A stretch of 64,000 nt of DNA from Desulfobacteraceae bacterium. GTDB taxonomy: Bacteria > Desulfobacterota > Desulfobacteria > Desulfobacterales > Desulfosalsimonadaceae. Each line of letters opens with the position of its first letter. The stretch's first letter is position 1. The stretch is taken from contig JABZFM010000001.1 of assembly GCA_014237465.1 (NCBI GenBank), forward strand, positions 62,001 to 126,000. Direction: 5' to 3'. Below, one piece after another: positions 57,741-64,000 of the stretch. The notes beneath the pieces are model-generated. The model was not told the origin of the DNA. It was given only the letters and a program-made list of their open reading frames with translations, and did not search any database. Both the position numbers and the translations under genes were made by a program.

Positions 57741-60524
57741 CTATCTTAACCCCAGCTTTTTCATCCGGTTGTAAAGACTGGTCCGTTTCATGCCCAAAAT
57801 TTCCGTTGCCCCGCCGGGGCCGCTCAGCTTGCCCCCGGTTTTGTCGAGTACAAAGGCAATGTATCGTCGCTGAAGTTCATCTAAAAATGGCAGGTCATCA
57901 AACTGATTGCCGCCTGAGGTTCGGTTTTCAGACGGAAGGTCTAAATGAAGGAGACCATCGGTGGAGAGCAGCACGGCGCGTTCCATCACATTTTGTAGTT
58001 CCCTGATATTCCCCGGCCAGTTGTAGGCGGTCAAGGCAGCTTCATGCTCAGGCGAAAGGCAAATCGCCGGATGGTTGTGTTTGTTTGCAAATCGTTGGAT
58101 AAAGTGTCCGGCAAGCAAGAGAATATCCTCCGCGCGATCCCGAAGCGGCGGCAGGGTGACGGGAATCACATTTAACCGGTAGTACAGATCTTCCCTGAAC
58201 CGGCCGGCGGCCACTTCCTCTGCCAGGTCCCGGTTGGTCGCGGCTACCAGTCGGAAGTCGGAGTATATGTTCTGGGTGCCGCCGATCCGGGTCATGGTTT
58301 TTTCCTGGATGGCGCGCAGCAGCTTTACCTGGATTGATTTGGGGATTTCACCCACTTCATCAATAAACAGGGTCCCCTTGTTGGCAAGTTCCATGCGTCC
58401 TTTTTTTTGACGGTCAGCCCCGGTGAATGCCCCTTTTTCGTGGCCGAACAGCTCGCTTTCCACAAGGTTTTCAGGGATCACTGTCGGGTCCACAATGATC
58501 ATGGGATTGTTTTTCCGGCGGCTCATCTGGTGAATCCGTCGTGCGAGAAGTTCTTTACCTACACCGGTTTCACCGAGAATCAGCACGGTGCTGTCCGATA
58601 ACGCAATGCGATCGGTTTGATTTAAAGTTCTAAGCATGGCCGGGCTCTGGGTGATAATCGTTAAACTGTCAGTCGGTTCCAGCTGTCCCAATTGATCGGC
58701 TGTTTTTTGCTCCATCTGCCGGGAAAATTCAAATATATGATCAATATAACTGGTCAGCCAGCGGGCCATCTGAGTAAGCTGAGATTTGGAAAAGTTGTCA
58801 AAGCAATCCCGCACATAGGAATTGTCATGGTAAAGTACTCCGCGAACCTGGCCGGAAACTTCAAAGGGTACACAGATCATTGCCTTGACACGGCTCGGGT
58901 TGAGTCCGGATTCTCCCCGGCGAAGCACTTGGGGGCGGTTTTCATGGAATGCTTTAAAAACAAGGGTCAGGTTATCCCTGAAGTCTTTTGAGGATATATC
59001 CGCCTGGGACAGATTGCACGGGCCCCTTAGTATGGGTCCTTTTTTAGGTTCATGGCGCCGGAACCAGAAAATGCCGCCGCGTTCCGCCCCGAAATACCGG
59101 TTGGTGGATTTTATCGTATTGGACAGCAGGTAGTCGAAATCCGCACTGGGCGATAATTCCTGGATGACATTGGCAAACATGCCGAGAAGCTGGTCTTCTG
59201 AATCTGTGTAATGATTCAGGTCGCTTTCGACGGTCAGCAATGGTCGCAAATCATCCGGGAAAAATACATCCATATAACTGGCAAAATCTTTGCGGGCTTT
59301 TCCCGCCAGAATCCTCGCGCCTTGCCGATCTCCTTCCCGTAATTTCAACCGGGCCATTTCAACGCGGGTTTTACCGGTTTGAACCGGATCTCCGGATTGT
59401 AATAAATATTTTTCACTCTGAATTAGGTTCGATTCAATGGCAGCAATTTCAGCATTATTTTCGATCTGCTCCATGGTTTTTAACCGGAGGGCCACGCCAC
59501 GCAGGTGAATGTTCGGTTCATGCATAATGCGTTTGAATTCATCCGGATAATTTAAATACTGGATTTCATTTATTCCCTTTTGATGCAGTTCAAAAAGCGT
59601 CTCAAGAACAAGGGGAGAGGCGTATTGGCGAATGAGTCCGGATTCAGTTTCTTCAGAAGTCTGCACGACCCAATCCCTTGCCTCATTTAAGCGGCCTTCC
59701 AGAAAATGGTGAAACGCCAGGCCGCCCTTGGCAAAATATCCGGCAAGGATGTTCTGCGTTCTGCGGGCTTCCTGGAAAGCACCGGATAAATGAAAGTGGG
59801 CTTCCTTGTTTTTTTTGATACCCAATAGAATAATGCCTAAAACCGCGCGGAGCGTTGTCGCCAGTCCGTGATCTCCGCCTTCAATGGCGACCCGGCGATA
59901 GTAGTCCAGGGTACCGATGGCCCGGTGGAATTGCCCTAAAAAGGCGGCGCAGTAACTCAGCCATAAGGGGCCGGAAGGGTTAATGATGCGGCCAAGTTTT
60001 TCAGATTCAAAACTGTGCGCGGCCCGTTCAAAATATCCGATGGCTTCGACAAAGCGCCCCTGAATAAAATAATACAGACCGATAAATTCCGCTGCCTGGG
60101 TTAAAATATCTTCATCTCCCAGGGCTTCAGCCTCATATTTTCCCACTTCAAAAACCGACATGGCGCTGCCGCGCTGCTCTGCAAAATAGAAAAGCCTTCC
60201 CAAATGCAGGTTGATCATGGCCATGGAACGTCGGTCCCCGATTCTTTCCGCGGCATACAAAGCACGCTGCAGCGTTTCCGTCAGTTTGCTGAATCCTTTT
60301 CCAAGAACAAAACTGACATTGGCCAGCTCAATGGCGGTGGAGATGAACAAAGCGTCCCGTTCTGGTGAGGCGGGAAAGTCGATCAGTCTGTCGGTCACAC
60401 TGTGCAGATGTTGCCAGGCGGAATCCCTGTCGCCGGATGAAAGGGCGTTTTGGGCAAGGTTCTTTTCAATCTGAAGGGCTTCTTCGCCCACACCGGGATT
60501 CGGCCGTGATTTGATGGGGGACAT
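57741..60524 (-). CDS. Large sigma-54-dependent activator with TPR-like sensor region
   Basis: Enhancer-binding protein of about 927 residues. Residues 1-420 are helical repeats resembling TPR/MalT-type sensor arrays (RSMAMINLHLGRLFYFAEQRG, EFIGLYYFIQGRFVEAIGYFERA). A GAF domain follows (about 440-610: YFGAERGGIFWFRRHEP, VKAMICVPFEVSGQVRGVLYHD). The AAA+ domain has Walker [36 protein letters not shown] and FREDLYYRLNVIPV. The Fis helix-turn-helix is GGATEILGMKRTSLYNRMKKL. The start is ATG 60524 with AAAGGAG; ATG 60575 is less likely. It is divergent from the SCP2/CoA-ligase operon, which it probably activates. Confidence 0.93.
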   Translation of the reverse strand: MSPIKSRPNPGVGEEALQIEKNLAQNALSSGDRDSAWQHLHSVTDRLIDFPASPERDALFISTAIELANVSFVLGKGFSKLTETLQRALYAAERIGDRRSMAMINLHLGRLFYFAEQRGSAMSVFEVGKYEAEALGDEDILTQAAEFIGLYYFIQGRFVEAIGYFERAAHSFESEKLGRIINPSGPLWLSYCAAFLGQFHRAIGTLDYYRRVAIEGGDHGLATTLRAVLGIILLGIKKNKEAHFHLSGAFQEARRTQNILAGYFAKGGLAFHHFLEGRLNEARDWVVQTSEETESGLIRQYASPLVLETLFELHQKGINEIQYLNYPDEFKRIMHEPNIHLRGVALRLKTMEQIENNAEIAAIESNLIQSEKYLLQSGDPVQTGKTRVEMARLKLREGDRQGARILAGKARKDFASYMDVFFPDDLRPLLTVESDLNHYTDSEDQLLGMFANVIQELSPSADFDYLLSNTIKSTNRYFGAERGGIFWFRRHEPKKGPILRGPCNLSQADISSKDFRDNLTLVFKAFHENRPQVLRRGESGLNPSRVKAMICVPFEVSGQVRGVLYHDNSYVRDCFDNFSKSQLTQMARWLTSYIDHIFEFSRQMEQKTADQLGQLEPTDSLTIITQSPAMLRTLNQTDRIALSDSTVLILGETGVGKELLARRIHQMSRRKNNPMIIVDPTVIPENLVESELFGHEKGAFTGADRQKKGRMELANKGTLFIDEVGEIPKSIQVKLLRAIQEKTMTRIGGTQNIYSDFRLVAATNRDLAEEVAAGRFREDLYYRLNVIPVTLPPLRDRAEDILLLAGHFIQRFANKHNHPAICLSPEHEAALTAYNWPGNIRELQNVMERAVLLSTDGLLHLDLPSENRTSGGNQFDDLPFLDELQRRYIAFVLDKTGGKLSGPGGATEILGMKRTSLYNRMKKLGLR

Positions 60525-60582
60525 TTGTTTCTCCTTTTTTGTGAAATTATAAAAAAAGAGGCGCGGCATTGTCAATACAAAC

Positions 60583-60618
60583 GTCCTTATATGGACGTAT
60601 TAATGTCCATATAAGGAC
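60583..60618. promoter_or_regulatory. Tandem palindromic activator sites (UAS)
   Basis: GTCCTTATATGGAC (60583-60596) and GTCCATATAAGGAC (60605-60618) are each near-perfect palindromes of the form GTCCNTATANGGAC. Centres are 22 bases apart, two helical turns. They lie between the activator gene and the -24/-12 promoter. Confidence 0.75.
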
Positions 60619-60680
60619 ATTGTTGATCGGCTTAAAAATTAATTAATATATAAATCAATATATTAGATATATTTAATGAT

Positions 60681-60696
60681 TGGCATGCTGTTTGCA
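60681..60696 (+). promoter_or_regulatory. Sigma-54 (-24/-12) promoter of the SCP2/CoA-ligase operon
   Basis: TGGCATGCTGTTTGCA matches TGGCAC-N5-TTGCA with GG (60682) and GC (60694) 12 bases apart. The transcript would begin near 60708, about 95 bases before ATG 60804. Confidence 0.85.
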
Positions 60697-60803
60697 GACA
60701 TAGTTAGGAAAGGTAATCAGTGTTTATGAAATGAACTCTTGATATCTACAACTGGATATCAAGAGTTTTTAATCCACGAATAACTATAAACAAGGAGGAA
60801 ACG

Positions 60804-61199
60804 ATGGGCTATTTTAAAGACACCAATCACATGTATGAATTTTTAGAAGATTTATGGAAGTACATTGTTTTTGAATCCGGTATTGGTGAAAAAATGAGAG
60901 AGTATGAAGTGTCGTACAAATACATTCTTACCGAACCGGACGGGTATCTGTATGTTGATCCGGATACCGTGATCACCGGGGAAGAGGCAAACAGAAAAGC
61001 GGTCATCACCATGGAGCTTTCCGGCGATAATGTTGTTAAATTCTGGACAAAACAATTATCTCTGCCTGTGGCACTGGCAACCCGCAAGATTAAATCCAAG
61101 GGGCCGATCCCCAAAGTATTAAAAATGCTGCCTGCTTTAAATCCGGTATATAAAATCTTTCCGGAATATTGCAAAAAACATAACATTTCCCTGGATTAA
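60804..61199 (+). CDS. SCP2-domain (sterol carrier fold) protein
   Basis: Protein of 131 residues: YLYVDPDTVITGEEANRKAVITMELSGDNVVKFWTKQLSLPVALATRKIKSKGPIPKVLKMLPAL reads as the SCP2 beta-sheet plus lipid-cavity helices. It is proposed to bind or present hydrophobic acyl substrates to the adjacent CoA ligase. AAGGAGG precedes ATG 60804. First gene behind a sigma-54 promoter. Confidence 0.8.
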   Translation: MGYFKDTNHMYEFLEDLWKYIVFESGIGEKMREYEVSYKYILTEPDGYLYVDPDTVITGEEANRKAVITMELSGDNVVKFWTKQLSLPVALATRKIKSKGPIPKVLKMLPALNPVYKIFPEYCKKHNISLD

Positions 61200-61253
61200 G
61201 CAATAATCGGTTTTTGAAAGAAAAAATTATTAGAAAATGAAAGGGGAAAGAAA

Positions 61254-62861
61254 ATGGCTGAATGCAAAATTCCCGGACACATTGCATATGAGCTGGAGTG
61301 CAAGGCGGAAAATACCCCGGATTTAAATATTGTGACATTTGAAAACGGTGATTTTGCGGAAGACATCCTGACCTACCAGGACATTGTCATACAGGGCCGG
61401 AAAATAGCGCGGCTGCTGATTAATGCCGGCATTGGGAAAGGTGATACGTTTGCGCTGCTGATGCGGAATCATCCGGAATTTTTATATGCAATGTATGCGG
61501 CGACAATGATCGGTGCGGTTTTGGTACCGATTGATCCCCGCGTGAAGGGCGACCGGTTGAAATATGTGCTGAAAGATTCTAAAGCCAAAGGCATTATTTT
61601 CACCAGTGAATTCATGGACAATGTAACAGCGGTTCTATCCGATCTGCCGGATGTAAAAGTTCTGGGCATTGCTTATAAGGAAGGAATGAATGCTCCGGTC
61701 AATGGTCAGTTTCCTTCATTAAATGAAGTTTATGAGGGTGCAGAAGTCGCGCCACCAGACAACCGAAACGATGAAATCGCGATTCCCCTTGAAATTATCT
61801 ATACATCCGGAACCACCGGTGATCCCAAAGGGGTGGTGCTCAAGGGAAGCCGCCTTACCCCGTTCTCTATGCTGGCGCAATTTGTCTGGCAGTATACTGC
61901 TGAAGATAAGCTTTATACCGGCTTGTCTCTAACCCATGGAAACGCACAGGCCGTCACATTGATGCCATCCATCATGCTGTCGATTCCATCTGTTATCAGC
62001 TCCAGATTTACCAAAAGCCGTATCTGGGATATCTGCAGAAAATATGGATGTACCTCTTTTTCTTTGCTGGGCGGTATGATGATGGGGATTTACAGTGAAC
62101 CGCCAAAGCCCGATGACGCAGATAACCCGGTGCGCCTGGTCTTAAGTGCCGGAACACCCCATGCGATCTGGGAGGATTTCGAAAAGCGGTTTAATGTGAT
62201 GATCCACGAGTGGTATGGCGCTGTTGAAGGCGGGTTTGCCCATAAACCGCCGGGGGTGGGGCCTATCGGCTCGTTCGGAAAGCCTTTGGAAGGCCTCATG
62301 GAAATGAAAGTTGTCGATAATGAAGGAAATGATTGCCCGCCGGGAGTAACCGGAGAGATCATTTTCAGGTTGCTGGGCCAGGAGACAGAGGTCGAGTATC
62401 TGGGCAAGAAAAAAGCTTCTGAGGATAAAACCCGGGGCGGCTGGCTGCGAACCGGCGACATGGGACATACGGACGACGCCGGCTGGTTTTTCTTTGACTA
62501 CCGGGCCGGTGGCGGATTGCGCCGGGCCGGTGATTTTATCCAGCCCCAGTACGTGGAAGCCGGCATCGCAATCCATCCGAATGTCAGTGATGTCTGTGTT
62601 TACGGGGTTCCGGCAGCCTCCGGTGCTCCCGGGGAGAGTGATCTGGTGGCAGCTGTTGTGGCAATTGATGGGCAGACCCTTGATCCCAAATCTCTTTTTA
62701 CCCATTGCAAAGAGAAACTGGAAGGTAATGCCATACCGTCATATCTGCAGGTGGTAGATGCAATTCCTAAATCTGCCTCAGAAAAGAATCTGGACCGGTT
62801 GCTGCGGGAAGAATTTTCAAAAGAAGCGGATAATATTTACGTACTGGAAGACTTTAAGTAA
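61254..62861 (+). CDS. AMP-dependent acyl-CoA synthetase/ligase (CaiC-like)
   Basis: Adenylates a carboxylic acid and forms its CoA thioester. ATP-binding P-loop IYTSGTTGDPKGVVL (near residue 179), the HEWYGAVEGG motif, WLRTGDMGH (hinge Asp region) and the catalytic C-terminal Lys region IPKSASEKNLDR. The 535 residues are usual. It resembles the crotonobetaine/carnitine-CoA ligase branch, but the substrate is unknown. AAAGGGGAAAG precedes ATG 61254. It is coexpressed with the SCP2 protein. Confidence 0.9.
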   Translation: MAECKIPGHIAYELECKAENTPDLNIVTFENGDFAEDILTYQDIVIQGRKIARLLINAGIGKGDTFALLMRNHPEFLYAMYAATMIGAVLVPIDPRVKGDRLKYVLKDSKAKGIIFTSEFMDNVTAVLSDLPDVKVLGIAYKEGMNAPVNGQFPSLNEVYEGAEVAPPDNRNDEIAIPLEIIYTSGTTGDPKGVVLKGSRLTPFSMLAQFVWQYTAEDKLYTGLSLTHGNAQAVTLMPSIMLSIPSVISSRFTKSRIWDICRKYGCTSFSLLGGMMMGIYSEPPKPDDADNPVRLVLSAGTPHAIWEDFEKRFNVMIHEWYGAVEGGFAHKPPGVGPIGSFGKPLEGLMEMKVVDNEGNDCPPGVTGEIIFRLLGQETEVEYLGKKKASEDKTRGGWLRTGDMGHTDDAGWFFFDYRAGGGLRRAGDFIQPQYVEAGIAIHPNVSDVCVYGVPAASGAPGESDLVAAVVAIDGQTLDPKSLFTHCKEKLEGNAIPSYLQVVDAIPKSASEKNLDRLLREEFSKEADNIYVLEDFK

Positions 62862-62911
62862 ATTTCGGGTTAAACCGAAAAATCAAACCCGGATAAACCG
62901 GAAAAGTGCCT

Positions 62912-63056
62912 TAAGTGAACTAAAGTTTTAAGTGAGCTAAAGTTGAGGTTAATGCCTCCGGTCACGTGGAACGCGTGATCAATTTTTATAGTAAAAATGA
63001 TTGCGCGTTTAGCGCAGCCCTCAACTTTAGGCAATTTAGGTCACTTTAGTCACTTC
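62912..63056. repeat. Complex palindromic intergenic element
   Basis: The outer arms AAGTGAACTAAAG...CTAAAGTTGAGG and CCTCAACTTTAG...TCACTTTAGTCACTT are inverted relatives. An inner imperfect hairpin joins CGCGTGATCAATTTTTA (62972-) to AAAAATGATTGCGCG (62993-63007). Non-coding. Confidence 0.55.
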
Positions 63057-63132
63057 ACACTTTTTGAGTTTTGAGATATTTTGCCATAAAATGCAAAAAA
63101 ATAGAACTTAGAAACTAAAAGGAGTGATGGTA

Positions 63133-63933
63133 ATGAAAAAATATGTGGAGGACCTTGATTTTCAGGGCGAAGAGTATATCAGCGATTGGCCGTCATGGTC
63201 GCCGCAGGATATTCGCCGAAAGAAGTGCGCGTTGGAAGCTGCACGGCTGATGGTGGATGCGGCCATGACGGCGCCGTTTGCCGGCGGTGTGCCGTCTATA
63301 GAAGCCCATATCGTCTATGGCCAGGAGGAGCTTGAAGCAATCGCACGCAAAGTGGAAGAAATCGCCCACAGCCAAGAAAGCTGGAAAGAGCCGTTTCTGT
63401 ATGAAGCGGTCATGGTCAGAGATTCAGATGTAATTATTTTTCTGGGAAATACCCGATGCCATGAAACACCGCTGGACGCCGGCTGCGGGATGTGCGGCGG
63501 GACCCTGGACTGCGGTTATTTTTATGAAAAAAAGACACAGAAATACGGTCTGGTGGATATTACTGATCGTTCATCCAAGCGAATGATTGATGGCCCCTTG
63601 TGTACCGCCCGGGTGGGAGATCTTGGGTATGCGGTGGGGAGCGCGCTCTGGACGGCTGCCACGTTGATGGTGGATGCACGTCCGTTTGCCAGCATGGGCA
63701 TGGCAGGTCAGAAAATGGGGTACTGCCCCAAGTCGGGCATGGTGGTTGGTGTTCCCGTGGCGGCAAAACCCAAGAATCCCTATGTGGATGTGAACGTGGA
63801 TTACCATCTTATCAACATGGACAAGGTGTTGGATAATACCCGAAAGATTTATCAGACCGCCCGGATTATTCGGGGGTTTGATTATCGAAAATGGATTCCA
63901 AAACCGCAAAAAACAGACGGGGAGGACGACTAA
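63133..63933 (+). CDS. DUF2148 Cys-rich ferredoxin-like protein
   Basis: Protein of 266 residues with the DUF2148 pattern: RRKKCALEAARLMVDAAMTAP at the N-terminus, then a Cys-rich centre LDAGCGMCGGTLDCGYF and DGPLCTARVGDLGYAVGSALWTAATLMVDARP, and MGYCPKSGMVVGVPVAAKPKNPYVD. It probably binds an Fe-S cluster; function unknown. The start is ATG 63133, eight bases after AGGAG; ATG 63127 is too close to that site. The next gene begins within its stop (TAATG). Confidence 0.8.
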   Translation: MKKYVEDLDFQGEEYISDWPSWSPQDIRRKKCALEAARLMVDAAMTAPFAGGVPSIEAHIVYGQEELEAIARKVEEIAHSQESWKEPFLYEAVMVRDSDVIIFLGNTRCHETPLDAGCGMCGGTLDCGYFYEKKTQKYGLVDITDRSSKRMIDGPLCTARVGDLGYAVGSALWTAATLMVDARPFASMGMAGQKMGYCPKSGMVVGVPVAAKPKNPYVDVNVDYHLINMDKVLDNTRKIYQTARIIRGFDYRKWIPKPQKTDGEDD

Positions 63934-64000
63934 TGGGACATTTAATCGGAAAAGAATACAGCCTGGATCATCTCATAGAGGTGGCCAAAAGCATCGTGCT
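63933..64000 (+). CDS. Start of a gene cut by the window edge
   Basis: ATG 63933 shares the final A of the preceding TAA (TAATG), so translation is probably coupled. Only the first 22 codons are present (MGHLIGKEYSLDHLIEVAKS...). That is too short to identify, though coupling suggests it works with the DUF2148 protein. Confidence 0.55.
   Translation, partial: MGHLIGKEYSLDHLIEVAKSIV

Overview
The window reads as the chromosome of a strictly anaerobic, sulfate-reducer-like member of the Desulfobacterota (former Deltaproteobacteria), most like the Desulfobacterales. This is inferred from gene content and not from a marker gene: a selenocysteine formate dehydrogenase, a tungsten aldehyde:ferredoxin oxidoreductase (AOR), NuoE/NuoF-type diaphorase subunits, a FadN/FadA-type beta-oxidation pair, a sensory [FeFe]-hydrogenase-like gene set with DRTGG proteins, pyrophosphate-dependent phosphofructokinase, and many PAS-kinase and sigma-54 regulators. 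No rRNA, tRNA, CRISPR array, prophage or intact insertion sequence was seen.

Layout. 1-7.4 kb: housekeeping genes (lytic transglycosylase, PHP phosphatase, radA, rlmE, yebC family, nadA, lolA) and one AbrB/PIN toxin-antitoxin (TA) pair. 7.8-11.5 kb: fadN/fadA-like beta-oxidation operon. 11.6-12.2 kb: second TA pair. 12.7-20.9 kb: divergent redox-sensing region, with NuoF/NuoE-like subunits on the minus strand and, on the plus strand, DRTGG, truncated anti-sigma ATPase, hydrogenase-like sensor, DRTGG, PHP, ATPase, [2Fe-2S] thioredoxin-like protein, a cNMP-binding domain fused to the same [2Fe-2S] domain, and a stand-alone cNMP protein. 21-26 kb: DUF3786 protein, cation efflux, zinc-ribbon protein and selenoprotein FdhA. 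26-35.5 kb: serC, hisD, DUF134, Mrp, PPi-PFK, then aroF-aroB behind a Trp-codon leader peptide and attenuator. 36-39 kb: hybrid kinase and AraC-type regulator.

39-51.7 kb is an accessory region of secreted proteins and lipoproteins. Two near-identical GEMM-class cyclic-dinucleotide riboswitches, each with its own terminator, precede a beta-helix protein and a 987-residue secreted protein. Two paralogous lipoproteins flank a sigma-54 activator, one behind a clear -24/-12 promoter with repeated TTACCC half-sites. A frameshifted copy of the 5' part of the 987-residue gene lies 7.5 kb downstream, joined to a PAS-gene fragment.

51-64 kb holds an iron alcohol dehydrogenase plus AOR operon, a third TA pair, a DUF1254 protein, and a large sigma-54 activator that faces an SCP2-like / AMP-dependent CoA ligase pair across a -24/-12 promoter with two palindromic activator sites. 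Together these suggest a route alcohol -> aldehyde -> acid -> acyl-CoA -> beta-oxidation, with electrons passing to ferredoxin, NAD and formate. That pathway is inferred from gene families only. Short palindromic or heptameric intergenic repeats are scattered throughout.
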